Source: Takakia lepidozioides (Eukaryota > Streptophyta > Takakiopsida > Takakiales > Takakiaceae). Taken from it: 64,000 nucleotides of DNA. Within the stretch, counting starts at the first letter, position 1; every line of letters starts with the position of its first letter. Shown one piece after another: positions 55,830-64,000 of this stretch. The position numbers and the translations under genes were made by a program. Under the pieces are notes generated by a model that saw nothing but the letters and a program-made list of their open reading frames with translations, was not told the origin of the DNA and did no database searches. The DNA is taken from positions 31,539,053 through 31,603,052 of the forward strand of contig CM060732.1 in NCBI GenBank assembly GCA_030704615.1, written 5' to 3'.

Positions 55830-56965
55830 CCTGTGATGTAATAATAGGCCACCGTTCTTGTGTCACAGCAAAAAATTGCGGATGCTGGAGAGCGAGCAAA
55901 GCTGGAGTATTATGCCACTACTCCGGAGGAAGAGAGAATAGCGAACGGGGTGGAGACCAAATGAAAGATGAGATGGATATGGCGAGGAAAAACCTCAAGA
56001 GTGCGTTGACAAGCACATCCGAATTGCTGACCCTGGGCTGGGGAAGGGCTTTCTAGAGCAGATTCGGATACACTGGAACAAGCCCACCAAGCCTGAGATG
56101 ACACATGAAAAGATCCACCGTCTGTCAATTTCCATGGTTGAGCCGGCCCCAAAAAGTGAGGTGGCTCGAAATCTAGAACTCGGATCCAATCGTCCGGGAC
56201 ACAAACAATTTCCCAAAACCGCGAAACAGCAGACAGAGGTCGCCAACACATCCACCGCGGTGGATCAGCGGAGTACACACCTACCAAAGAAACGCCCTTA
56301 CGAAGCACGACTGTGTGTGTCCAGGGTGGCGGGCCCGCACTTCCAGCGTAAAACGGCCAACGTGAGCTTCCTCCATATGATGGAGTCAAGAAAGTCCACT
56401 TTCGTAGGTAGTCTCCTACATGGGACCATCTTTGCTCTTTCCTTACACTGGTGAGCACCCCGCATCTATCATACTATGGTCATTTTTTTTGCATTGTTGG
56501 GGGTGCGTAGGTGGTGCATTAAGGTGTCGTCAACGACATCTTAATATGGGAGGTGCAACGGATCACTGGTTCAGGTGTCTCTATTGCAATTTGTCTATCT
56601 CATTCGATTGCCTGTCTTCATTTCAGGTGACCAGGACACCATGTTGGGTGAATGGAGTGCAGCAGTCCTACGCGAGAAATCTTGTCATCCTTGGCATCCC
56701 AGATGGGCTTCCTGTGCCTGACATTGTTCCCACAGATGTGACTCCAGCCTGGAATGCTCATAATCCACTTTACTGGCAGTGGGCCTTCTCTTTCAGCAAC
56801 AAGTTTCTGTCTGACGCTGGGTCGCTTTTGATTTTCCAGGGTGAGGAAATGGCATCCCGCCGGATGCTTACATGAAGTCCTCGGGGTTCAAAATCCGCAA
56901 AATTTGGACCTGTATCAACACCCTGCCACTATCTAATGCAAAGTTTCCCGGGCAGAAGGTACTCC
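55830..56965 (+). pseudogene. MULE-D accessory gene, 3' part (methyltransferase-like)
   Basis: Continues the gene beyond Gypsy-1. After an acceptor (TGTCACAG) near 55868 it reads KLEYYATTPEEERIANGVET, a stop, then FLEQIRIHWNKPTKPEMTHE KIHRLSISMVEP, matching MULE-B's FLAEIGLHYSRPMKPEMSME KLHHIAVSCVEP. Next come FLHMMESRKSTFVG and, from about 56625, RNLVILGIPDGLPVPDIVPT with NPLYWQWAFSFSNKFLSDAG SLLIFQ, the motif IV-like unit, then KIWTCINTL..GQK before a GT donor. The exon with SAM motif I is not visible. A D palindrome lies in the intron at 56519. Confidence 0.68.
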
Positions 56966-57514
56966 CTGGGGCTTTGTTGTGTGTTATTGTTTCGTGGTAT
57001 TGCCCTTCACAACGTTTATAACATTGGTATTGCTACAAACACATGTGTTGTGGAGCTGCAGCTTCGCAATTTAGTCTCATCTCTTCTCCCCCTGGTTTGC
57101 TTTTAAACATAGAGGGTTTTGTGCAAAGCAGGGCTAGTGTCTTCATAGACAGTTCTGCCTTGGTTTTTGACACCGACTCCAGTAGCACAAAATATTCTTC
57201 GTCTTCATGAACCTTCATTTATTAATCAATTTGGTTTGAAGCACCAAATTGCCTCTCCACCTTCTTTGCAATTGTGTGTCAGCAACTATGTCGACTTCTG
57301 ATTGTTGGTGAAAGGACAATCACAACCCTAAAAAATGCATCTTAGTTTTGCATTCATCTTCAAAGTACATTAATCCATATACCATTCGTCGAACATACTT
57401 TCATCCCCCATTCATCCATCGTTCATCCATAACGATGAGTGACATATGCATGATATAACTAACACAACCCGCAGTAATAGGTCTTTTAGGCCGAATAGGT
57501 GTCCGCGGTTATAG
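56966..57514. other. MULE-D right arm, noncoding
   Basis: No recognisable gene. The downstream exons present in the MULE-B accessory gene have no visible counterpart here, so the gene appears 3'-truncated. Confidence 0.5.
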
Positions 57515-57596
57515 GTGAGCACGTGCAAAAGCGTGAGCAGAATTCTACTCACGGAATTTTCTGCTCACGGATTCTGCTCACGGTTTAGCAATCCCC
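57515..57596 (-). repeat. Right TIR and subterminal repeats of MULE-D
   Basis: GTGAGCACG and GTGAGCAGA units, then inverted TCTGCTCACGG copies, ending GCTCACGGTTTAGCAATCCC C. Confidence 0.8.
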
Positions 57597-57935
57597 TAAC
57601 TTCTTCACGCCTCGTGTCCCTCTGCATGATAGATATGTATCCGGTCCATCACTTCTTCAGGAACCTGCGACAGGAGGGCAGACTCCAACATATAACAACC
57701 CCATTGCAATGGTGCAAGAGATAAATTTGCTCCCTGATATTGTGGAGTCCATGTGCCCCGACCACATTTGGCACATAAAGCGCACCACTGCAGGGTCTTG
57801 TGTCAAATGTACGGCGATCAGGGCAACCAATTCTGAGAAATGCACTTCTTCCATATCCAGAGGTGGTGCCCGTACTCTAGCTCCAACTTTCACTGGTTTG
57901 ATGACAACTTCATGGATAGTTCCCTCCCGTTATTA
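57597..57935 (+). pseudogene. MULE transposase relic C2, right part
   Basis: Begins with the target duplication TAACTTCTT. It reads NFFTPRVPLHDRYVSG, then VESMCPDHIWHIKRTTAGSC VKCTAIRATNSEKC and RTLAPTFTGLMT, collinear with copy C1 (DNFSMPRVPFHQRFVSG..VESMCPDAVWHIERT). It ends before the SWIM region. Confidence 0.82.
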
Positions 57936-58640
57936 GTACCAGGGCACTCCCTTTGTAGTAATGCCGGATCCTGATGCCAAGCAAAATTTCACTGTTACTC
58001 CCCTGCATTCACACTACAAGCTCATTGTAAAATGCTAGGGCCTCGACTCGAGCTCGGACGGGCGTAAATGCCCCTAAACAGGAAGCATCTGGGAGGGCTA
58101 AAGAGCAGCTCCCGCGTTAACGGAAAAGATTGGATACATTTTAAACCTCAGAGGACCACACTCTGGTAATAGATGAACAACATGATGACCTAACTATCTT
58201 CATGACTTGAAGGATTGCAAAATTCGTGGTGAGACACCTAAAAAGATTGGATACTTTCTGAACCTCAGAGGACCACACTCTAGTAATAGACGAACCAACA
58301 TATGCTAATGCTCAAAAGGTCACAGGCCCTCCTGGGTTTTCCTGTGCCGAACATCCTTCACTCATGTGAGGGGAGCAGCAACCACTGCTCTACAACTCAC
58401 CTTTTACCCCCTCACTGCTTCTGACTTTTCTCTCTCTTCGAGGAATGCTGCAGCGGGGCAAGGTGAAAATGACAAAAGGTTTAAGGTTAGAATCCTCGTG
58501 CAGGAAGTTGTTGTGCCCCATGCAGGGAGCATCAGTATACTGCAGAATGCTTGATGCAGCAAACTCTTACTTTTTCTCGAGAGATGCTTTGAACAAACAC
58601 AGATATATTCTGTGATTAAAAAAAAAATAATGATCGACGG
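57936..58640. repeat. Noncoding spacer with a duplicated segment
   Basis: 57918-58016 repeats the 16500-16609 sequence. A roughly 55-bp segment beginning AAAAGATTGGATACATTTTA near 58123 recurs near 58239 (AAAAGATTGGATACTTTCTG), both followed by CCTCAGAGGACCACACTCT. No gene is seen. Confidence 0.6.
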
Positions 58641-58649
58641 TGTATTTGG

Positions 58650-59712
58650 AGACACTTATGAACACTGCCAACAGTGTGATGTTTGCCAAGGGATGGGACC
58701 AGTAGAACGAACCGGGAAGGGTATTCTGCACCCAATACTACTAGCAGAACCATTTCAACGCTGAGGCCTAGACTTCTTGGGACCCATTAAACCTCTAGCA
58801 AGGTTCACACAAAATCAATACATCCTCACAGCCATTGACTACGCTACCAAATGGGTAGAGGCCAAGGCACTAAGAGACAACACTGCCAGATCGAGAGCCA
58901 AATTCTTATATGAGAATATCATCACACGATTTGGTTGCCCAGTGGAATTCGTCAGTGATCAAGGATCACATTTTATAAATGATGCCATAAAATGCTTGAC
59001 GGACAAGAGTACTGCTTACTATCCCCAAGGAAATGGCCAGGCCGAATCTACCAACAAGATATTATGCACTATCTTAACCAAGATAGTAAATGCCAATCGT
59101 ACAGATTGGGACAGCAAATTGAACACAACACTATGGGCATTCAGGACATCATACAAGGTGACAATGAAACATACACTATTTCAACTAGTGTATGGAGCAG
59201 AGGCACTATTACCCATTGAATGTATGATACCCACACTACGAACCGGAACTCATGAACGATGGGGTTTAGAGGAATCTCTACAAGTCAGGGAATATGAGTT
59301 ATTCCATCTGGAAGAAGTTCGAGCAGACGCCGCAGATAACATGGCACAGATTCAAGAACAACGAAGAAAAAGAATATCTGAAGGGAAAAAGAAATCTTTC
59401 CAAGACGGGGACATTGTTTTGTGGTTACCAAAAATCAAGAAGATCAAATTGGGCGGAAAATTGAAAATGCCATGGATGGGACCATTTCAAATCAAAAGGG
59501 TACATGACAATGGAACTGATGATTTGCAGACCTTGGAACAAGAATTCGTGGGACAAATTAATATTAACAAGTTAAAAGGCTACCAAGGAATACATGACAA
59601 AGCTCTTATACATGACTTATACGCCAACGAGGAAGATCAAACTGAAGATGAGGAGCGTGAAACCGCCAGTGCATACTACATTCATCACGACAAAATGAAT
59701 CGCATGTACTAA
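58650..59712 (+). pseudogene. Gypsy-4 integrase
   Basis: Zinc-finger end CQQCDVCQGMGPVERTGKG; then a TGA near 58763 replacing Trp of WGLDF; then a 311-codon open frame from 58777. The core has Asp in TAIDYATKWVEAKALRDN, Asp in FVSDQGSHF and Glu in NGQAESTNKIL. The C-terminus has VLWLPKIKKIKLGGKLKMPW MGPF and KLKGYQGIHDKALIHDLY, matching Gypsy-1. It lacks the ITAYHSLPQ repeats seen at the end of Gypsy-1 Pol. Confidence 0.87.
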
Positions 59713-59717
59713 GACAG

Positions 59718-60302
59718 GTGGCAACACGAATTCAGGGCACCACGACGGCTAGACCACCATTCATCTGGAGAACAACATTACCACCCCGTATACCGTATGG
59801 TGAACCGTGGCCAGCACAGATGCCCTACAGAACCGTAAACGAATACGAAGCAGCCAACAAGTCACTGCTTGTGTTAAACTCCGAGATGTACGCTCAAGAT
59901 CAACCCACCGACCGTGGTAATCATACACCACTAGCCTTTGATCATAACACGGAGGCAGAACGACGGCACAATCCAACGGATTGCCAAAAGACTGCGGATG
60001 ATAAGGGCAAAGCCATTAAACCAAGCTGCAAGTACTGTACACATGCCGCCCATCTAAAAACAGACCATGTACCAAAGTGGATGAACACATCCAAGATGGA
60101 TGAGCATAAACTGACCGAAACTGGACAATCATCAACGACCATCAGTTTGATCCAAAACGAACCACAAAGAAAACACCAACGGAAGAAAACCAGGCACAAA
60201 AGAGATGAAGTTTTCTTAAAACCGTTACCAGAAGCTAAATGCTTCTTGGTAAGCCTGGGCCCAACAATTAAAACTAACTACGCTTTAAACCTAGGCAACT
60301 AG
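59718..60302 (+). CDS. Gypsy-4 post-integrase ORF, unknown
   Basis: A 194-codon frame 5 nt after the integrase stop. It is Thr/Pro/Arg-rich at the start, has a possible zinc-binding CKYCTHAAH, and has a basic end (QRKHQRKKTRHKRDEVF). It resembles the low-complexity tail of Gypsy-1 Pol in position only. It may be an unstructured tail lost from Pol by a stop. Confidence 0.35.
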   Translation: MATRIQGTTTARPPFIWRTTLPPRIPYGEPWPAQMPYRTVNEYEAANKSLLVLNSEMYAQDQPTDRGNHTPLAFDHNTEAERRHNPTDCQKTADDKGKAIKPSCKYCTHAAHLKTDHVPKWMNTSKMDEHKLTETGQSSTTISLIQNEPQRKHQRKKTRHKRDEVFLKPLPEAKCFLVSLGPTIKTNYALNLGN

Positions 60303-60379
60303 CAGGACAGAATTACCTCCACGAGAACCTCGAGAGAAGTTAGAGTAGAAGCCTACAGAGGAGAACCCCTACTTAAACC

Positions 60380-62366
60380 CAGAAGCGAACTCCTCACCTT
60401 CTCTTCCGCAACTGGAAATTGCTATATACACAACTTCCAGTGTGCTTCATACTACTTGTGATACAAGAATTCGTGCTCCAATTCCTTACAGCAACCACAA
60501 CACTAGAAAAAAAGGCAAGCACCAAGTGGAAGACACCGAGTTCTTATGCGCAAGTGAATTTCAAAATCAGCCCGGCGTTGCGGAAGATTGAGCAGGACAC
60601 AAAGATACATGAGATGTTGGACAGTCTTGGCCTGCGATAATTCATTACCACGCTGGACTGGAACATTAAGCACGACGAGCTGTGCAGGGAGTTCTTGGAG
60701 AATTACAACACCAGCATTCGGAGCACAAATGTTCACGACACACACATTCTGCTAACGGAGAAGTACTTGGTGGAAGTGTTTCACCTTCCCAGTCTGGACG
60801 TACCGGCACACAGCGGCAAACCTCCAAGGTTTGTACTTACAGATTTGTTTGAGAATCTCAACCAAGCAGATCAGGGCTACACATGCAGTCACAGCATAAA
60901 GCCCCGGCTTTAGGAAGATAGCCCCGGTACTTAGCACATTGCTTTGCCTATGGCAAAACCATAGCTACTGTACCAAGGAGTTAATCGATCAAGTGTTGAT
61001 TTGCCTCAATGGGCAAATCGTGAATTGGGCAAGCTTCTTATTGAAGAAGTTAACCCAAGAATTGACCCGGTTGACAAAGAAGAAGAAGGAGGTGACGGTT
61101 ACCATGGCTACTCCCTTGTTACTCCAAATGATTCGACACACTGTACACCTAACACCCGGAGAGCAAGCGACGTTGGGGATTATGCAATGGGTAGATACGA
61201 TGGACGAAGAAGGAAGTGAAACGACAGCAGGTCAAGAAGAAGAAGAGGGCGGACTTGCAAAGAGAGCCCGGATCAACGAAACAACCACAAGTGCAGCAGC
61301 ATGAGACATCATCAACTCGACAGCCGATTCCATAGTTCAGAGAGAAGGGGAAAATCAACAGCCAGTAGGAGGGAACCAACCACAGATCAATGAAGCAACA
61401 ACCACGGAAATTAGCCATGGTAACATCGAGACCTAGCAAATAGCACACACTGAGGCCACACAACCAGGAACAGAGGAAGAGGCACCCAGCCAACAGCAAT
61501 AAGACAATAAGTCCAATTTGGAATTACTACTAGCACAACAGGTCCTGGATACAACAACATAGGACACAGGGTTGGAGGTAACGCCACAGAATGTCATTCT
61601 GCAGGCAATACAAGCATTGGCTCAAGTGACAACTTGTATGGATAGGGCCAAGGATTACATCAGCCCGGAGAACCTTAGCATGATCTTAGACCACATCAAA
61701 GAGAAACACCAGAGGGAATTGGCGAGACCAAGAACAGTATGCAACCACGAGGTTACAATTGCAGCGTTAGAAGATCAAAAGACGACCTTGCTTTGCCAAT
61801 ACAATACTTTGACACAACGCAGAGATGAGTGGGAGCAAAAGTGGCAAAGACAGCGAGACGAAACACACCATGTCCAAGCCGACCTCGATGCGAGCGAAAG
61901 CAATCTCGGAAAACAAAAACAGAGGTGGAAACACTCATATGACAAGTGCAGACGCTTAAGCAGCAGGTGGAAACACTCAAGGGGCAGCTGAGGATTGCCA
62001 GAGATCATGGAACCAAGTGGCTCACAAGCAACACTACACTACTGAGGGAAATGGAGAATACTGAAAGCAGGCTATTCACAGCCATCATAGAAAGAGACAT
62101 TGCCATGGGCAATGAACAAGAATGGAATCAGCAGCTGGAGAAGCTGACACTGCAAGCAGGGCTGGACGCAACAAACGCAGCCTTGGCCAGAGCCTGGTTG
62201 AATGAAAGGAGTGAACTGGAGATGAAGAAACTCAACAGGGTAATGGTGAGGCAGATGAAATGTCAATTACCGAAGTTGGTGACAGACATTCATGGGAATT
62301 CCTGCCACCAACTCCAGAACAAGAGGAGCTCATGGACGAAGATGATCAAGAGGAGCAAGACCATAT
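60380..62366 (+). pseudogene. Gypsy-4 ORF3 relic
   Basis: Broken by several stops and frame changes but collinear with Gypsy-1 ORF3. It has KIEQDTKIHEMLDSLGLR with TLDWNIKHDELCREFLENYN (Gypsy-1: LQSLDWTLHHRQYMLQFLQN), ILLTEKYLVEVFHLPSLDVP (MITPLYLQQLFRLPAGQV), VLTDLFENLNQADQGYTC (IGDLFQEGSFFKTQGYAC) and CTKELIDQVLICLNGQIVNW. From 61572 it has a coiled-coil region (EDQKTTLLCQYNTLTQRRDE, LKQQVETLKGQLRIARDHGT). The shared design in a diverged copy shows ORF3 is a genuine, long-lived gene of this family. Confidence 0.75.
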
Positions 62367-62381
62367 GATTCATATTTCATA

Positions 62382-62666
62382 CTCACACCGTGTAGAGAGA
62401 TATGAATGAAGCTATGGAATGAATGCTTGAGAAGATGGAACATGGAAGATTGCAGAATCAATCTGATACTTAATCATAGATAGTAAGGTAATTTGTTAAT
62501 ATGAATGCGAGAATGAATACAAATAGGAAGCACCCCCATGATACACTAGTTGTAGGTTATGACTAATTGTTCTGAGCGGGCTGAGTACTTAGAGACTTCC
62601 AAATCTTCTATCTTGGAGTTTCTACCTCGGATAGCTAAGGGATGGGTGAGTAAGAGCCGTTCGACA
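62382..62666 (+). repeat. Gypsy-4 3' LTR (partial)
   Basis: Aligns, inverted, with 54826 to about 55105 of the Gypsy-1 5' LTR (GTGTAGAGAGAT.TGA.TGAAGC, CACCCCCATGATACACTAG, GGATGGGTGAGTAA.AGCCGT). The U3-side remainder is missing. Confidence 0.82.
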
Positions 62667-62667
62667 A

Positions 62668-62759
62668 CTCGCCCTTGGACTTTCCTGGATTTTCGACCCC
62701 TGCCCTCAGGCTCCGCCCTCGGGACAGGTGCCTCAAATCCAGGACAGTCCGCGGGGGAG
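62668..62759. repeat. 92-bp fold-back (MITE-like) element
   Basis: The left arm CTCGCCCTTGGACTTTCCTG GATTT and the inverted right arm CTCCCCCGCGGACTGTCCTG GATTT match at 21 of 25 positions. The interior (GCCCTCAGGC / GCCCTCGGGAC) is also self-complementary. It lies exactly between the Gypsy-4 LTR end and the ClpB fragment. No target duplication is evident. Confidence 0.6.
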
Positions 62760-62760
62760 G

Positions 62761-62985
62761 GCTTTACCTCTTACGAAATTACAGCAGTCTGAGAGAAAAA
62801 AACTTTTACATCTGGATGATGAACTCCATAAGTGTGTTGTTGGACAAGATCCAGTTGTGAAATCTATTGCCGAAGCAATCCAACGGTCAAGGGCAGAACT
62901 CTCTGATCCGAATCGGCCAACTGCTAGCTTCATGTTTATGGGTCCTACTGGAGTGGGCAAGACAAAACTTGCTACTCATAGAAAA
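62761..62985 (+). pseudogene. clpB: ClpB-type AAA+ chaperone exon fragment
   Basis: An open stretch reads [20 protein letters not shown], then [32 protein letters not shown] and [19 protein letters not shown]. This is the start of the second AAA+ module of ClpB/Hsp100 with an intact Walker A (GPTGVGKT). The family normally continues GKTELAKALA; here homology ends at KLAT and the frame stops at 63004-63006. No flanking ClpB exons are visible, so it is a captured or retro-inserted fragment rather than a working gene. Plant organellar ClpB is the closest in style. Confidence 0.85.
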
Positions 62986-63029
62986 CATGCCCAAGCAGTG
63001 ACCTAAGAAGCGCCCTCATCCCTGTCGCT

Positions 63030-63290
63030 ACTCTGTCTATTATACCTACAAGCTGTTCTAACCACATAATTAACTAACTGTCAACCAAGACAAAGTGCAC
63101 GTTCCCTCTGCAGATGTCCCACATAGTCGTTCCCTGCCAATGATAACCGTTCCCTATGAACGCTGTAACATATTGTGTTGGGCTGTGACTGACTGTGTCA
63201 CGCTATGCTAGGCCGTGACAGGCTGTGTCTGGCTGTGACTGGCTATTTCTGGCTGTGTTTGACTGTGTCTGTTAACCGCTAGTTTATGAC
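63030..63290 (-). repeat. LTR-like segment of the Gypsy-1 family
   Basis: GTTCCCTCTGCAGATGTCCC.. TAGTCGTTCCCTG.. CCGTTCCCTATGA resembles 55388-55447 of the Gypsy-1 LTR. It is followed, as there, by a GGCTGTG-type tandem repeat (63173-63272). Confidence 0.6.
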
Positions 63291-64000
63291 TTAGACAAAA
63301 CAGGCTATCAGCACTACTGCCAATTTCCTAAGACATGCAACAGAGGTTGTCCGACGGTATGCTTTCAGAAACGATTACGAAGTAATCATTTTAAGGATAG
63401 TTAAACCATGAACATCATATTAATTTATCTCTCTGCAGGCTGCTTAATCCTATTGATTAAGCTCAACTTACAGTCTATTTGGCATGAAAGATCTTAGTCG
63501 ACAAAACTAAAGTCGTTAAGCAACTGGTAATTAAGGCAAACAAGAACTATCCTGAGATGATACACATTCTCACCATCTCACGTTCTCTCATAATGCACGT
63601 TCTCTCCATCTCACATTCCTCACTGATACTCATATTGCCCCCTTCTAAGTTGCGTGCAGCCTTTTTATACTATGCTCGAAAGAGCCGTTACAGTCTGTGG
63701 TCGTTAATGACCGTTTGCCTAACTGCCTACGCAACCTAGGTTTGCTAAAAAAGTGACTCATTGCAGGGGTCGTGAGCCATAGTGGTAAACGGTCCACTAC
63801 TCCCTCTATAGGTTAAAGCCGATGCTAACGTGGCCGTGTGATATCGTGGTTCACAGTCCACGGTTACTACACTACCCAGTCTGCTCCCGTGGTAATGTAC
63901 CCTTGTTCCGCCATTTGCTAAGTACCGTGTACTTAGCCGTTTCTGCCCGTGACCAGGTAGTGTACACCAATCACTACCCGATATATCCCGTTGTGACCCT
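63291..64000. other. Unassigned noncoding DNA at the right window edge
   Basis: No gene or known element boundary is seen. It may continue an LTR-related repeat beyond the window. Confidence 0.4.

Larger units (their letters stand above)
38491..57596 (-). mobile_element. MULE-D: Mutator-like transposon carrying Gypsy-1
   Basis: Spans 19.1 kb, or about 8.5 kb without the nested Gypsy-1. The left end reads GAGCGCAGCAAAGCTGTGAG and the right end GCTCACGGTTTAGCAATCCC C, with GTGAGCAGA subterminal repeats on both sides. It contains a decayed transposase on minus (39000-41525), a divergent accessory gene on plus (42025-45151 and 55830-56965) and its own family of palindromes. It is inserted in the C2 transposase. 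Confidence 0.83.
58650..62666 (+). mobile_element. Gypsy-4: 5'-truncated relative of Gypsy-1
   Basis: Starts inside the integrase zinc finger and continues through the integrase core and C-terminus, an uncharacterised ORF, a decayed ORF3 and a partial 3' LTR ending GAGCCGTTCGACA at 62666. The order matches Gypsy-1 but sequence identity is moderate, so it is a separate, older lineage member. Confidence 0.85.

Noticed and set aside
1-64000. tRNA or rRNA genes
   Set aside because: No cloverleaf-like or rRNA-like segments were recognised; only PBS sequences complementary to tRNAs were found.

Overview
No host housekeeping gene is complete in this window. It reads as transposon-dense intergenic DNA of a plant-lineage nuclear genome. 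The evidence is plant-type Ty3/gypsy elements with tRNA primer-binding sites, Mutator-like (MULE) DNA transposons with 9-bp target duplications, short GT-AG introns of about 86-106 nt in transposase genes, a LINE relic and a fragment of a plant-like ClpB exon. A charophyte alga such as Chara fits, but that is a guess from overall flavour and is not proved by the sequence.

The window is a set of nested insertions. (1) Gypsy-2 (minus strand, about 517-14461) is split inside its reverse transcriptase by MULE-A (3289-11218, target duplication TTTGTGATC). (2) Gypsy-3 (minus, about 18912-35928) is split inside gag by MULE-B (21830-35378, target duplication AATAGGGGA). (3) A decayed MULE transposase, C2 (37300-38490, resuming at 57597-57935), is split by MULE-D (38491-57596, target duplication TAACTTCTC/T). 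MULE-D is itself split by Gypsy-1 (45157-55783, target duplication CTTAT). (4) Gypsy-4 (plus, about 58650-62666) is 5'-truncated and followed by a small fold-back element and the ClpB fragment. LTR pieces of the Gypsy-1 family lie at both window edges (1-259 and about 63030-63290).

The MULEs share terminal inverted repeats (GGTTTGCTATTTCATGAGC-like) with subterminal CATGAGC or GTGAGC repeats. They encode a transposase with a WRKY/GCM1-like zinc domain, a DDE-type core with a CxxH insert and a C-terminal SWIM zinc finger. MULE-B and MULE-D also carry, divergently from the transposase, a second multi-exon gene. Its product has a ParB-like DGNHR motif, a basic/acidic linker and a beta-class DNA-methyltransferase-like fold whose catalytic motifs are degenerate.

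Each MULE carries its own dispersed palindrome in noncoding DNA and introns: an ATTCGGCGCCGAAT type in A, AATTTCGGCGCCGAAATT in B, and AAGGCATCGTTGACGATGCC in D. Spacing is regular at 53 bp in A and about 63 bp in B, close to 5 and 6 helical turns. The most interesting hypothesis is a transposon-encoded, sequence-specific chromatin or methylation-control system (accessory protein plus element-specific operator arrays), analogous in logic to VANC proteins of Arabidopsis VANDAL elements. Gypsy-1 and Gypsy-4 share a third open reading frame after integrase, with a globular N-terminal part and a coiled-coil C-terminal part, at the position of env-like genes in other plant gypsy elements. Apart from MULE-B's genes and Gypsy-1 gag/pol, most copies carry stops or frameshifts.
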